Below are positions 27,733 through 41,134 of a stretch of DNA of 64,000 nt, piece after piece. Source of the DNA: Pandoraea aquatica (lineage in GTDB: Bacteria > Pseudomonadota > Gammaproteobacteria > Burkholderiales > Burkholderiaceae); NCBI RefSeq assembly GCF_902459565.1, contig NZ_CABPSN010000004.1, positions 310,001 to 374,000 on the forward strand, in the 5' to 3' direction. The position numbers and the translations under genes are program-made. The notes under the pieces were generated by a model. The model was given only the letters and a program-made list of their open reading frames with translations. It made no database searches and was not told the DNA's origin. Numbering within the stretch: position 1 is the stretch's first letter; each line of letters opens with the position of its first letter.

Positions 27733-28808
27733 GCCACTTCCTCGCCCAGCCGGGCCAGCGGCACCATGCGTGCGGTGAGCCCCTGGCGACGCCAGAACTT
27801 GCGCAGGTCGCCGCTACGGGCGCGCAGGGTCACGGAGTGGCTGTCGCCGCACAGCGTGAGCGCGACTTCTCGCGCTTGCCCTTTTTGCAGACGCTCCAGC
27901 GCTGGCGCCAGCCAGCGACGGTCGAGGTCGACGAGGGCGTCGCGCCAGCGTGCCCAGTCTTCCACCAGGAAATAGGATGTCAGGGTGTCGATCTGCACCA
28001 GGGTGCGGCCGTCGGCGGCGTCGATACCTGCCGAGGTGGGGTGCAGTGCGATCTGCATATGTTTCGCCAGTCCGCGCGTAGCGGGGGCGTCGGCCAATAC
28101 CGTGACGCACGGACGATTCATGCGGGGCGCCGCAATACGCTGACCGCCGCCGAACAGCCAGATGGCGTTCACGGGCGGCAAGCCGCGTGCTTCGCGGGCC
28201 TGATTGGCCGGGTGGTCGTACCAGGCCATCTGCACTTCGTTTTGCCACTTGCGCCACGTCAACTCGGCCTTGCCCTGCGGCAGCCAGATGTCGACGTTAC
28301 GTCCGGCGGCGCGCGCGGGCGACGCCGCGAGGAGGTCGCCCAGCGCGGGGGCGCTCAGATACCACCGGTCGGGGCGCGGTGCGATCAACTCGCCGCCTTC
28401 TTCGGCGAACAGCGCGTGTGCTGTCGTGAAAAGGGCCGCAGATTCCTCCGCGCTCAATTCCAGTTCGGCCGGATCCGTCAGCACGAGATGGTCGGTGGCG
28501 ATGTGGATGTGGGCGGGTTGCGCGCAGTACCAGAACCGGGTGTCGAGTGCGCCGCTGTCGTCAAACAGCATGAACGGCGCGAGCGGCGCGCGCGCGGGGC
28601 CGCCGGGCAGCCCGAAAGCGTCGGCGAGCCAGCGTTCGTGCGGCAGCGTGGGGACAAACGGGTCTTCCGGCACGTCCTGCGCCGACTGAACGCCGCGCGC
28701 GAGCAACTTTTCGAGCGCGGGCAACTCCAATTCGGCCAGCAGTGCGGGCAAATGGGCCGACGCGGGGAGCGCGAACGGCAAGAGAAAGTGCAGGGCAGGT
28801 GTATCCAT
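27729..28808 (-). CDS. RpfE-type / phosphoglycerate mutase-like protein upstream of recJ
   Basis: The 359-residue protein (MDTPALHFLLPFALPASAHL...) belongs to a group often found directly upstream of recJ in beta- and gammaproteobacteria and annotated as regulatory protein RpfE type or phosphoglycerate mutase-like. It contains PVNAIWLFGGG, a motif shared with that group. I see no intact catalytic centre that would prove mutase activity. I chose ATG 28808; the upstream open frame to 29051 is low-complexity and overlaps the lolC promoter side. Its stop overlaps the recJ start by 4 bases. Function is unknown. Confidence 0.8.
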   Translation of the reverse strand: MDTPALHFLLPFALPASAHLPALLAELELPALEKLLARGVQSAQDVPEDPFVPTLPHERWLADAFGLPGGPARAPLAPFMLFDDSGALDTRFWYCAQPAHIHIATDHLVLTDPAELELSAEESAALFTTAHALFAEEGGELIAPRPDRWYLSAPALGDLLAASPARAAGRNVDIWLPQGKAELTWRKWQNEVQMAWYDHPANQAREARGLPPVNAIWLFGGGQRIAAPRMNRPCVTVLADAPATRGLAKHMQIALHPTSAGIDAADGRTLVQIDTLTSYFLVEDWARWRDALVDLDRRWLAPALERLQKGQAREVALTLCGDSHSVTLRARSGDLRKFWRRQGLTARMVPLARLGEEVA

Positions 28809-28990
28809 GTCGAGGCGAATTGTATGGCAAACTTCGCGCTGGCAGTTGGGTGACCCTGACGTCAGGTACGGAACGTACCATTCACCGCGCCGGGCAGGGG
28901 CCGGGGGCGGAGTTTGGGTACTGGACCCGCGCGGGTGCAAACCGGCGCCGGTACGCTCCGATCGATCCTTATCAAGAATCAGGAATCCGT

Positions 28991-30244
28991 TTGAAATTCC
29001 CATACGAATGGCAGATCGGCTGGCGCTATACGCGCACCGGCAAGCGATCATCCGGCAACGGTTTCATTTCCTTCATCTCCTTCATCTCCATGGCCGGCAT
29101 TGCGCTGGGCGTGGCGGCGCTCATTGTGGTGCTCTCGGTGATGAACGGCTTTCAGAAGGAAGTTCGGGACCGCATGCTCTCCGTGCTGGCGCACATCGAG
29201 GTCTTCGCGGTCGACGGCAACCTGCCGGACTGGCAGCGTACGGCCGCCGAAGCGCTGCAAAACAAGAACGTCATTGCGGCAGCGCCTTATGTGGGTGAGC
29301 AGGCCATGCTCACGCGCGACGATAACGTGCGCGGCGTGGTCCTGCGCGGCATCGTCCCGAGTGAGGAAGCGAAGGTCTCCGACCTCGGCAAGCAGATTAC
29401 GGACGGTACGTTGACCAACCTGACGCCGGGCAGCTTCGGCATCGTGCTCGGGCGAGAGCTGGCGCGAGCGCTGGGCGTGAGCATCGGCGACAAGATCACG
29501 CTGGTGGCCCCTCAGGGCACGATCACGCCCGCCGGCGTGTTGCCACGCGTGAAGCAGTTCACCGTGGTCGCGATCTTCACGGCGGGGCATTACGAATACG
29601 ACAGTTCGCTGGCGCTCATTGACCTGCATGACGCGGAAACACTCTTCAGACTCGACGGCCCGACGGGCGTGCGTCTGAAAATTCAGGATATGGAGCAGGC
29701 ACCGCTCGTGGCGCGCGAACTGGCCAAGACGCTCTCCGGCAACATGTGGGTGCGCGACTGGACCCAGCAGAACAAGAACTGGTTCGTGGCGGTGCAGACC
29801 GAAAAGCGCATGATGTTCATCATCCTGACGCTCATCATCGCGGTGGCGGCGTTCAACCTCGTGTCCTCGCTGGTGATGACGGTGACCGACAAGTACGCGG
29901 ATATCGCCATTCTGAGAACGCTGGGCGCGCAGCCCGGCTCGATCATGAAGATCTTCATCGTGCAGGGCGTGACGATCGGCTTCGCCGGCGCGTTGCTCGG
30001 TGTCGGCCTCGGCTGTCTGATTTCGGTGAATATCGGGACGATCGTGCCGTTCATCGAACGTTTGCTGGGGATTCACTTTCTGCCGCAAGACATCTACTTC
30101 ATTTCCGAATTGCCCTCGGATCTGCAATCGTCCGACGTGATCCGTATCGGGGTGATCTCCTTCATCCTCTCGGCGCTTGCGACGATCTATCCGAGCTGGC
30201 GTGCCTCGCGCGTCAAACCGGCGGAGGCTCTGCGCTATGAGTAA
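28991..30244 (+). CDS. lolC: Lipoprotein-releasing ABC transporter permease LolC/E
   Basis: The inner-membrane subunit of LolCDE extracts outer-membrane lipoproteins for LolA. The 417-residue protein has an N-terminal membrane segment ([21 protein letters not shown]), a large periplasmic domain (about 50-270) and three C-terminal membrane segments, ending [18 protein letters not shown], the classical MacB/FtsX-family terminus. The conserved N terminus [16 protein letters not shown] has no ATG before it; the start is TTG at 28991, with AGGAAT 4 bases upstream. The stop overlaps lolD by 8 bases. Confidence 0.94.
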   Translation: MKFPYEWQIGWRYTRTGKRSSGNGFISFISFISMAGIALGVAALIVVLSVMNGFQKEVRDRMLSVLAHIEVFAVDGNLPDWQRTAAEALQNKNVIAAAPYVGEQAMLTRDDNVRGVVLRGIVPSEEAKVSDLGKQITDGTLTNLTPGSFGIVLGRELARALGVSIGDKITLVAPQGTITPAGVLPRVKQFTVVAIFTAGHYEYDSSLALIDLHDAETLFRLDGPTGVRLKIQDMEQAPLVARELAKTLSGNMWVRDWTQQNKNWFVAVQTEKRMMFIILTLIIAVAAFNLVSSLVMTVTDKYADIAILRTLGAQPGSIMKIFIVQGVTIGFAGALLGVGLGCLISVNIGTIVPFIERLLGIHFLPQDIYFISELPSDLQSSDVIRIGVISFILSALATIYPSWRASRVKPAEALRYE

Positions 30245-30962
30245 CGCAAATCAATCGATGGCCCCCGTGCCGAATCTGGCTTATGACGGCCCTGTGTTGC
30301 GGGCTCGCGATCTGCACAAGACGTTCAAGCAAGGTCAGTTGAACGTGACGGTGCTCAACGGGGCGAGCCTTGACGTTGCGCCCGGTGAGAAGGTGGCGAT
30401 CGTTGGGGCGTCGGGCTCCGGCAAGAGTACTTTGCTTCACGTGCTGGGTGGGCTCGACGATCCGTCGCGTGGCGAAGTGTCGTTGCTCGGCAAGCCGTTT
30501 TCGTCGCTGCGCGAGCGCGACAAGACGGCGCAGCGCAATCAGTCGCTCGGCTTCGTTTATCAGTTTCACCATCTGTTGGCCGAGTTCTCTGCGCTGGATA
30601 ACGTGGCGATGCCGCTGCGTATCCGTCGCCTGCCGACCGAGCAGGCACGCGCAGCGGCACAGGTGATGCTGGAGCGTGTCGGGTTGGGTTCGCGGATGAA
30701 GCATCGTCCGTCGGAGCTGTCGGGCGGTGAGCGTCAGCGCGTGGCGATGGCGCGGGCACTGGTAACGCAACCCGCATGCGTGCTGGCGGACGAGCCGACC
30801 GGTAACCTCGACGGGCATACCGCTGAGACCGTCTTCGAGCTCATGCTGGAGTTGTCTGAGACGCTCAAGACCAGCTTTGTGATCGTCACGCACGATATCG
30901 ATCTGGCGCGTCGTTGCGATCGGGCCTTGCGTCTTCGCGAAGGGGTGCTGGAATCTGCGTAA
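30237..30962 (+). CDS. lolD: Lipoprotein-releasing ABC transporter ATPase LolD
   Basis: This 241-residue ATPase powers lipoprotein release. It has Walker [10 protein letters not shown], the ABC signature LSGGERQR, Walker [12 protein letters not shown] and the switch His (VIVTHD). The segment between Walker A and the signature ([20 protein letters not shown]) is typical of LolD. The ATG at 30237 overlaps the lolC end by 8 bases. A strong hairpin terminator follows about 45 bases after the stop. Confidence 0.96.
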   Translation: MSNANQSMAPVPNLAYDGPVLRARDLHKTFKQGQLNVTVLNGASLDVAPGEKVAIVGASGSGKSTLLHVLGGLDDPSRGEVSLLGKPFSSLRERDKTAQRNQSLGFVYQFHHLLAEFSALDNVAMPLRIRRLPTEQARAAAQVMLERVGLGSRMKHRPSELSGGERQRVAMARALVTQPACVLADEPTGNLDGHTAETVFELMLELSETLKTSFVIVTHDIDLARRCDRALRLREGVLESA

Positions 30963-31007
30963 GTTCGTGAAAGGCTGGCGGTTGCCGGTCATGACGGACA
31001 GATAAGC

Positions 31008-31031
31008 GCCGGGGATTTCCCCGGCGTTTTG
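31008..31031 (+). terminator. Terminator after lolD
   Basis: An 8-bp G/C-rich stem (CGCCGGGG with CCCCGGCG) around a 4-base loop is followed by a TTTT run, a typical rho-independent terminator for lolCD. Confidence 0.88.
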
Positions 31032-31168
31032 CATTTTCAGGACGGTGCGCGAATGCGTTTTTCGGCAACGTCCTAGACCATGATGCGGTGTTGTCCGATG
31101 GTCACGACAAAGACGACGTGCGAGCCTTGTCATCGCCCCGTAGAATTGACGCCTAAGGACACCTGACC

Positions 31169-32026
31169 ATGTGGATCGATACCCATTGCCATCTCGATGC
31201 GGCCGAGTTTGACGCCGACCGCACTACTGTGATTACCGACGCCGTCGCTGCCGGGGTGGTCGGGCTTGTCGTGCCTGCGGTCGAATGCGCGACGTTCGAC
31301 GCGGCTCGCGCTGCCGCCCGCGCCATTCCCGGAGGCGTGTATGCGTTGGGCATTCATCCGCTCTACACGCCGCGCGCACGCGACGAGGACATCGCGACGC
31401 TGCGCCGGGCGGTCGAGCTTGCCATGGGCGATCCGCGCTTCGTCGGCATTGGCGAGATCGGACTGGATTACTTCGTCAGGACGCTCGACCCCGATCGCCA
31501 GCAGTTCTTTTACGTCGAGCAACTGAAGATCGCACGCGATTTCGATCTGCCGGTCATTCTTCACGTGCGTCGCTCGCAGGACGCGCTGCTCAAACAGCTT
31601 CGAATCTTCACGCCGCGAGGCGGCATCGCGCACGCGTTCAATGGCAGTCGTCAGCAGGCGGACATGTTCGTCGAGCGTGGCTTTTGCCTTGGATTCGGTG
31701 GGCAGATGACGTTTGATCGCGCGTTGCAGATTCGTCGTTTGGCTGTGGATATGCCGTTGGAATCCATCGTGCTGGAGACGGATGCGCCCGACATTGCTCC
31801 GGAATGGCGCTATAAGCAGCGCAATAGCCCTGTGGAATTGCCGCGCATCGCACAGGTGCTGGCGGAGCTGCGAGGCATTGCACCTGAGGTGTTGTCTCAA
31901 GCGACGTGCGCCAACGCCTGGCGAGTGCTGCCGCGCTTGTCCGGTGCCATGGCGATGGTGCCGGGCGACGGACCTGCCGCGAATTTCTCTCTGATGTCCC
32001 CCAACACTTCCGGGCAATCGCGCTGA
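31169..32026 (+). CDS. TatD-family metal-dependent hydrolase
   Basis: The 285-residue TIM-barrel hydrolase has the metal motifs of TatD enzymes: THCHLD (His6, His8), GEIGLDYF, PVILHVRRSQDALL, AHAFNGS and ETDAPD. TatD relatives have 3'-5' exonuclease or deoxyribonuclease activity linked to DNA repair and quality control. The sequence is closest in style to YjjV. AAGGAC precedes the ATG. comEC follows 44 bases after the stop on the same strand. Confidence 0.92.
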   Translation: MWIDTHCHLDAAEFDADRTTVITDAVAAGVVGLVVPAVECATFDAARAAARAIPGGVYALGIHPLYTPRARDEDIATLRRAVELAMGDPRFVGIGEIGLDYFVRTLDPDRQQFFYVEQLKIARDFDLPVILHVRRSQDALLKQLRIFTPRGGIAHAFNGSRQQADMFVERGFCLGFGGQMTFDRALQIRRLAVDMPLESIVLETDAPDIAPEWRYKQRNSPVELPRIAQVLAELRGIAPEVLSQATCANAWRVLPRLSGAMAMVPGDGPAANFSLMSPNTSGQSR

Positions 32027-32070
32027 CGCCGAGGCGTCGCGCGACGGTCGAAACATGACGTGGTGACGTC

Positions 32071-34902
32071 ATGAGAATGGTGCTGCTCGCCTGGGTGGCG
32101 GGTGTCTGGTGGCTGCAACAAGCCTCTGCGCTGCCGACGGGACAAGGATTCACCGTGGTGGTCGGCATTGCCGGGTGTGTATTCGTCGCGGGTGCGCTGC
32201 GTGTGATTTGGGCGGCGGGGTGTCCCAGTTCATACGCACGACCGTGGAGGGCGAAGATCGAGAATCGCTGTCGTGACGGCAAGGCCGCACTGACTGGTGG
32301 CGGTGCCGAATGCCCTCCGGTCATTGCCGGAGCGTCTGCAAATTCAGTCTGGCAACGATGGTCTGCCGTGACGGTATTCGCGTTGAGTGCCGGTGTTGGT
32401 GGATACGCCTGGGCGGCGTACCGCGCGGAACTGCGGCTCGGGGACAGCTTGCCTGCTGCACTTGAAGGGCAGGACGTGCTGGTGACTGGCGTGGTGACGG
32501 GGCTGCCCGTCACTACAGACGACGGTGTGCGGTTCGTCTTTGATGTCGAGAACGCTTACGCCGTTGGGCGGGGCAGTGTGGGGCTCGGCGGCTGCGACGC
32601 ATGTGGCGCTTCGTCAGTATGCGGCAATGATGATGCTGACGCGGCATCGCTTGCGCTGACACGACACGTTGGCGGCGATGACTCGGCATGTGGTGCGGTG
32701 CACGTGCCGAAGCACATCGAGTTGGTCTGGCCAATGCGTTCCCCCTTCGGCGGGAATCTCGCACGGCGCAGTGCTGTCGACTTAGGTGTAGGTGTAGGCG
32801 ATGCGTCGAAGGGCGCTTCAAAGGGGGCAGGGTCGCGGTTGCCTCGTGCAGGTGAGCGATGGCGAATGCCGGTTCGTCTCAAGGCACCGCGCGGCTTCGC
32901 TAATTGGCACGGCTTCGATGCGGAATTGTTGGCGCTGATCCGAGGTATTCGGGCGTCGGGGTACGTACGGACATCGTTTGGCAAAGGTGCGCTCCCAAGT
33001 GCGGCACGCCCACGTCGCCTGCACGAGGGGCCGTTGCCGGGGTATGGATTCGCGGCGTGGCGTGAGCGATTGCGAGACGATTTGCGCGCCGCGCTTGAGC
33101 CGTCGGCGAGATATGGCGGCGTGCTGATGGCGCTGGTGCTCGGCGAGCGCGGCGATATCGCGGATGACGATTGGCAAATGTTCGCCGATACAGGCGTGAG
33201 CCATTTACTGGCGATCTCCGGGTTACATGTCTCGCTGGTCGCCGGGGCGATGGCTGCGATGGTGGGCGGGCTGTGGCGTCGAGCAAGCTTCGCGCGATGG
33301 CGCTTGCCATTGTGGTGGCCAGCGCCGAAGGCGGCCGCTGTTGCAGGGTTGCTGGCGGCGGTGGCTTATGGCGCGATTGCAGGTTGGGGTGTGCCTGTGA
33401 GGCGAGCCGTTGGCATGGTCGCGATTGTGGTGCTGGCATTGCTCTCAGGGCGATTCGCTGCGCCGTCTTACGCGTTGGCATGGGCATTGGCAATTGTCGT
33501 TGCGCTGGATCCGTGGGCCGTCGTCACGCCCGGCCTTTGGTTGTCGTTCGGCGCGGTGGCGGCGCTCGTGATGGCCGCGAGGCGAAGCGACCGGGCGCTC
33601 TCGAAGTCGAGCGGGCGCTGGGGCATCGCTTTTGGCCGCCGACTAGCGACGGCGGCTCGCGCGCAGTACGCGGTCACCATCGGACTGATCCCGTTGACGC
33701 TCGCGTGGTTCGGTGCGGTGCCATTGCTTGGGCCATTGGCGAACGCCGTCGCTATTCCGGTCATGACGCTGATCGTTACGCCTTTGGCGCTCGCAAGCTT
33801 ATTGCTGCCTTCCGGTCTTGCGCACTGGGCGCTCGTTGTTGCGCATACGGTGGTCGTCTGGCTGGCGGACTGGTTGGCCACGCTGGCGGCACAGCCTTGG
33901 GCCGTTTGGCGGGCACCGGTCGCGCCACTATGGGCACAGACGGCGGCCGTGGCTGGCGTGGTGGTTTGTCTGATGCCGATGCCGCAGTGGGTTCCCGCAG
34001 CTCGGAAGTGGGTGATCAGCATACGACTCGCCGGCGTTGCGCTGATGGGGCCGGCGGCGCTGACGTCCCCGCAACGGCCGTCGGTGGGCGAGTTTCGGGT
34101 GACCATGCTCGACGTCGGTCAGGGCAATGCCGTGCTGGTCGAAACCGCGACGCGAACGCTGCTGTTCGACAGCGGCCCGCCATTGGGGCGACGCAGTGAC
34201 GCGGGGCGGCGTGTAATCGTCCCGTATTTGCGCTCGATGGGGATCACGCGACTCGACCGGCTGGTCGTCAGCCATGCCCACGACGACCATTTTGGCGGCG
34301 CGTTGAGCGTGTTGCGGGCGTTTCCAGGGGCGCAAGTTCTGTCGTCCTTGCCCGATGGGCATCGGGTTCGGCGCGCGTCGACAACGCATCGCACCTGTCT
34401 TGCCGGGCAGCAGTGGCAGTGGGAAGGCATCACGTTTCGGTTTCTGCATCCGGACAAGGCGGCGTTGCGTAACGGCTGGGGCGGGAGGTCGGGGCCAAAT
34501 AGTGTGAGCTGTGTGCTGCGCATTGAGAACGGACGGCACAGTGCATTGCTCGCGGCCGACGCAGAAAGCGCACAGGAACGCACGATGGTGGCCCGCTATG
34601 GGAGGGCGCTTCGCTCGGACGTGCTTCTCGCCCCGCATCACGGCAGTTCGACATCGTCGACCTCGGCGTTTGTGAGCGCGGTATCTCCGACGCACGTGGT
34701 GTTTCAGACGGGGTACCGAAACCGTTTCGGGCATCCGAAACCGGCCGTGGTCGCCCGTTATCGAGCGGCGGGCGCGACGCTCTGGCAGAGCGTGACGCAT
34801 GGCGGCATTCGGTTTTCCAGCGCGCCAGACGGCATGACGGCGCAGGCCTATCGTGCGAGTTACCGGCGCTACTGGCACGCAATGTCGCCCGATTCGTCCT
34901 GA
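32071..34902 (+). CDS. comEC: DNA uptake channel protein ComEC/Rec2
   Basis: ComEC carries single-stranded DNA across the inner membrane during transformation. The 943-residue protein has an N-terminal membrane/OB part and the competence domain (about 350-600; GDIADDDWQMFADTGVSHLL, AISGLHVSLVAGAMAAM). A C-terminal metallo-beta-lactamase domain starts near residue 680 (MLDVGQGNAVLVET, VSHAHDDHFGGAL, LLAPHHGSSTSS). It is longer than many family members because of a Gly/Asp/Ala-rich insertion at about residues 165-260. All main motifs are intact, suggesting a functional uptake channel. Confidence 0.93.
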   Translation: MRMVLLAWVAGVWWLQQASALPTGQGFTVVVGIAGCVFVAGALRVIWAAGCPSSYARPWRAKIENRCRDGKAALTGGGAECPPVIAGASANSVWQRWSAVTVFALSAGVGGYAWAAYRAELRLGDSLPAALEGQDVLVTGVVTGLPVTTDDGVRFVFDVENAYAVGRGSVGLGGCDACGASSVCGNDDADAASLALTRHVGGDDSACGAVHVPKHIELVWPMRSPFGGNLARRSAVDLGVGVGDASKGASKGAGSRLPRAGERWRMPVRLKAPRGFANWHGFDAELLALIRGIRASGYVRTSFGKGALPSAARPRRLHEGPLPGYGFAAWRERLRDDLRAALEPSARYGGVLMALVLGERGDIADDDWQMFADTGVSHLLAISGLHVSLVAGAMAAMVGGLWRRASFARWRLPLWWPAPKAAAVAGLLAAVAYGAIAGWGVPVRRAVGMVAIVVLALLSGRFAAPSYALAWALAIVVALDPWAVVTPGLWLSFGAVAALVMAARRSDRALSKSSGRWGIAFGRRLATAARAQYAVTIGLIPLTLAWFGAVPLLGPLANAVAIPVMTLIVTPLALASLLLPSGLAHWALVVAHTVVVWLADWLATLAAQPWAVWRAPVAPLWAQTAAVAGVVVCLMPMPQWVPAARKWVISIRLAGVALMGPAALTSPQRPSVGEFRVTMLDVGQGNAVLVETATRTLLFDSGPPLGRRSDAGRRVIVPYLRSMGITRLDRLVVSHAHDDHFGGALSVLRAFPGAQVLSSLPDGHRVRRASTTHRTCLAGQQWQWEGITFRFLHPDKAALRNGWGGRSGPNSVSCVLRIENGRHSALLAADAESAQERTMVARYGRALRSDVLLAPHHGSSTSSTSAFVSAVSPTHVVFQTGYRNRFGHPKPAVVARYRAAGATLWQSVTHGGIRFSSAPDGMTAQAYRASYRRYWHAMSPDSS

Positions 34903-35060
34903 AAAGCGGCAGCTTGAGCTGTATGTGGGGGCTTTCCGGGCACTTTTTCGTGACGGCGCAGAGTGGCAATTCGACGGAAACCTCTACGGGTACTCAACGA
35001 GCGGTTCGCTAGAATGGTCCGGTGAATGTCATGCGGCCTGATCCTCGTGCCGAATGCACA

Positions 35061-35100
35061 AACGTGCGCCAACGTGCGCCAACGTGCGCCAACGTGTGCC
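35061..35100. repeat. 10-bp tandem repeat, four copies, before the hydrolase gene
   Basis: Four head-to-tail copies of AACGTGCGCC lie at 35061-35100, the last with one change (AACGTGTGCC). They are in the leader of the alpha/beta hydrolase gene, 47 bases before its ATG. A different 10-bp repeat lies just after that gene. Confidence 0.9.
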
Positions 35101-35146
35101 GCCGTCCCATGGCGCATGACGCACGCTCGCCAAGACAACGAATTCC

Positions 35147-35977
35147 ATGACAAGAGACATCATCCATTTCTCGCACGGCAACGGCTTTCCCGCCGGGGTC
35201 TATCGCAAGATGCTCGGTGCGCTGGCCGACGAATACGACGTGCGTGCCATCGATCGAATCGGGCATGACCCGCGTTATCCGGTGACGCCGGGCTGGCGAT
35301 ATTTGCGCAACGAACTGGTCGACACGCTGGAGCGTCAGTATCGGGGCGAGCCGGTCTGGCTCGTGGGGCATTCGCTCGGCGGCTTCCTGAGTCTGATGGC
35401 GGCACTCAAAGCCCCACAGTGCGTGCGGGGTGTGGTGATGGTGGATTCGCCTATCGTTACGCCGGGCTGGCGCACACAGATGCTTCGTCTGGGCATGCTG
35501 ACGGGGCTTTACGAACGGATGTCGCCCGCGGGGGTGACCAAGAAACGTCGCGATCAATGGCCCGACTGGGAAAGCGCGTGGCAGCATTTTGCGAGCAAAC
35601 CGGCGTTCGCCAGTTGGGATCCGGACGTGCTGCGCGATTACATTGATTGCGGGACGTTGCCGACGGGGGAGGGCGAAGCCCGGCGTCTCGCCTTTGCGCG
35701 CGAGATCGAATATCGGATCTATCTGACGTTGCCGCCTTTGCTCGCCGTGCGCGCACTGCGAGGCGTGCCGGTGCCGGTCGGCTTCCTCGCGGGGACCGAG
35801 TCTCGGGAGTTGCGTCAGGCCGGGATCGGGGCGACGCGCCGGATTGTCGGCACGCACCTGCGTTATGTTCCCGGCACCCATCTTTTCCCGATGGAGCGCC
35901 CGCTGGACACGGCGGCAGCCATCAGCGACATGCTCGCGGAATTGCGTGGAGAGCATCGCCGTCCGTTGGCCGCCTAA
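35147..35977 (+). CDS. Alpha/beta hydrolase
   Basis: The 276-residue protein begins DIIHFSHGNGFPAGVYRKML, with an oxyanion-hole HGNG, and has the nucleophile elbow GHSLGG (Ser about residue 75). VDSPIV follows the next strand and the late histidine probably lies in VPGTHLFPMERP. It is a typical serine hydrolase of the alpha/beta fold, and the substrate cannot be read from the sequence. It stands alone between comEC and pyrG and is flanked on both sides by short 10-bp tandem repeats. Confidence 0.88.
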   Translation: MTRDIIHFSHGNGFPAGVYRKMLGALADEYDVRAIDRIGHDPRYPVTPGWRYLRNELVDTLERQYRGEPVWLVGHSLGGFLSLMAALKAPQCVRGVVMVDSPIVTPGWRTQMLRLGMLTGLYERMSPAGVTKKRRDQWPDWESAWQHFASKPAFASWDPDVLRDYIDCGTLPTGEGEARRLAFAREIEYRIYLTLPPLLAVRALRGVPVPVGFLAGTESRELRQAGIGATRRIVGTHLRYVPGTHLFPMERPLDTAAAISDMLAELRGEHRRPLAA

Positions 35978-36062
35978 ATGTTGCGCGTGGCACGCCGTGC
36001 GCCGCGCGACGATGCCTCGGGGGGGGGCTCAGCAACTGAGCGGCGGCCGGTGGAGAGGCGAG

Positions 36063-36092
36063 TCAATGCGCGCTAATGCGCGTGAATGCGCA
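36063..36092. repeat. 10-bp tandem repeat, three copies, before pyrG
   Basis: Three head-to-tail units share the core AATGCGCG (TCAATGCGCG, CTAATGCGCG, TGAATGCGCA). They lie after the hydrolase gene and about 190 bases before the pyrG start. Confidence 0.8.
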
Positions 36093-36135
36093 CATTCGGC
36101 AGCGCCGGTGGTGGTTTGTGCTGCCCCGAGTCTGA

Positions 36136-37938
<1,803 letters not shown>

Positions 37939-37970
37939 GACGCGCAGCGAGCGAGAAACAAGGAGTTCCC

Positions 37971-38825
37971 ATGAAACTGTGCGGTTTCGATGTTGGCCTG
38001 AACAAGCCGTTTTTCCTGATCGCGGGTACCTGCGTCGTCGAGTCGGAGCAAATGACGATCGACGTCGCAGGGCAGCTCAAGGAAATCACGAGCGCGCTCG
38101 GCATTCCGTTCATCTACAAGTCGTCGTTCGACAAGGCGAACCGTAGCTCGGGCAAGTCGTATCGCGGCCCGGGCCGCGAACAAGGCCTGAAGATCCTCGA
38201 AGAAGTGCGCCGCCAGCTCGGCGTGCCGGTGCTCACCGACGTGCACACCGAAGAGGATGTCGCGGTTGCCGCGCCGATCGTCGACGTGCTGCAAACGCCG
38301 GCCTTCCTGTGCCGCCAGACCGATTTCATCCGCGCCTGCGCCCAGTCGGGCAAGCCGGTGAACATCAAGAAGGGGCAGTTTCTCGCGCCGCACGACATGA
38401 TCAACGTCATCGACAAGGCCCGCGACGCTGCACGCGAAGCCGGTCTTCCCGATGACGTCTTCATGGCTTGCGAGCGAGGCGTTTCGTTCGGCTACAACAA
38501 CCTGGTCTCGGATATGCGCTCGCTGGCGATCATGCGCGAGACCGGCGCGCCGGTGGTGTTCGACGCCACGCACTCGGTGCAGTTGCCGGGCGGACAAGGC
38601 ACCAGTTCGGGCGGTCAGCGCGAATTCGTGCCGGTGCTCTCGCGTGCCGCGGTGGCTGTCGGCGTCTCGGGGCTCTTCATGGAGACGCACCCGGATCCGG
38701 CGTGTGCACTCTCGGATGGACCGAATGCCGTGCCGCTGGGACGCATGCGCGAACTGCTCACCACGCTCAAGACGATTGACGCGGCGGTGAAGCAGGGCGA
38801 GTTCCTGGAAAACAATTTCAACTGA
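37971..38825 (+). CDS. kdsA: 3-deoxy-8-phosphooctulonate (KDO-8-P) synthase
   Basis: KdsA condenses phosphoenolpyruvate with arabinose 5-phosphate to give KDO-8-phosphate for lipopolysaccharide. The 284-residue protein has [57 protein letters not shown] and [20 protein letters not shown], the family signature set. AAGGAG precedes the ATG. It lies between pyrG and eno. Confidence 0.97.
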   Translation: MKLCGFDVGLNKPFFLIAGTCVVESEQMTIDVAGQLKEITSALGIPFIYKSSFDKANRSSGKSYRGPGREQGLKILEEVRRQLGVPVLTDVHTEEDVAVAAPIVDVLQTPAFLCRQTDFIRACAQSGKPVNIKKGQFLAPHDMINVIDKARDAAREAGLPDDVFMACERGVSFGYNNLVSDMRSLAIMRETGAPVVFDATHSVQLPGGQGTSSGGQREFVPVLSRAAVAVGVSGLFMETHPDPACALSDGPNAVPLGRMRELLTTLKTIDAAVKQGEFLENNFN

Positions 38826-40520
<1,695 letters not shown>

Positions 40521-40593
40521 TTCCGTTTCCCCGGGACGTTAGGGCCTGATGGTTGTCAGGCCCGTCTTCCCGGAATTCTTGCCAGGCGAAAGC

Positions 40594-41019
40594 ATGCGAA
40601 TGGTGACCTTGGTACTGGTGGCGTTGTTGGTTGTCATCCAGTATCCGCTCTGGTTCGGCCACGGTGGTTGGTTGTACGTGCACGAACTGCGCGACGAGCT
40701 GAGCGCCGAACAGCAGAAGAACGAGCAGTTGAAAGAACGTAACGATCGCCTTGCCGGCGAAGTGCAGGATCTGCAGGACGGCACGTCGGCGATCGAAGAA
40801 CGCGCTCGTTTCGAGTTGGGGATGGTCAAGGACGGCGAATTGTTCGTGCAATTCGTCGGTGCGGATGGTGCTGGCGTGCCGCAAGGTGCATCCGGTGCCG
40901 ACGCACCGCTCGTGTCATCGACCGAACCGGCTCACAAGACGGTCGCTGCTGCGCCGCCGGCCCCGCCGTCGCAGACGAAGGGCAAGACGCAGTCGGCGCA
41001 CAAGGCGCAGCATCACTGA
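40594..41019 (+). CDS. ftsB: Cell-division protein FtsB
   Basis: FtsB is a single-pass inner-membrane protein that, with FtsL and FtsQ, activates septal peptidoglycan synthesis. The 141-residue product has one N-terminal membrane segment ([19 protein letters not shown]), a coiled coil (about 30-65; [20 protein letters not shown]) and the conserved segment [20 protein letters not shown]. An Ala/Pro/Lys-rich tail of about 55 residues is longer than in E. coli FtsB. Position after eno is conserved in proteobacteria. A strong terminator follows. Confidence 0.93.
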   Translation: MRMVTLVLVALLVVIQYPLWFGHGGWLYVHELRDELSAEQQKNEQLKERNDRLAGEVQDLQDGTSAIEERARFELGMVKDGELFVQFVGADGAGVPQGASGADAPLVSSTEPAHKTVAAAPPAPPSQTKGKTQSAHKAQHH

Positions 41020-41080
41020 TCCTCGTTGATCCTCACGGGGCGCTGCTGTTGTTCCCGGCAGTTTCGCGCAGACGTAGTAC

Positions 41081-41115
41081 AAAAAAGGCGTTCCCTCGGG
41101 AGCGCCTTTTTTTAT
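41081..41115. terminator. Bidirectional terminator between ftsB and the convergent lipoprotein gene
   Basis: A stem of AAAAAAGGCG(T)TCCC with GGGAGCGCCTTTTTTT and a TCG loop is flanked by A and T runs. It can end ftsB on the plus strand and the lipoprotein gene (41135-41584) on the minus strand. Confidence 0.88.
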
Positions 41116-41134
41116 TGACCTTCGGAACCTGCCT

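Noticed and set aside
31638-32513. Minus-strand frame across the tatD-comEC junction
   Set aside because: It is antisense to two recognised genes and Ser/Thr/Pro-rich without any motif.
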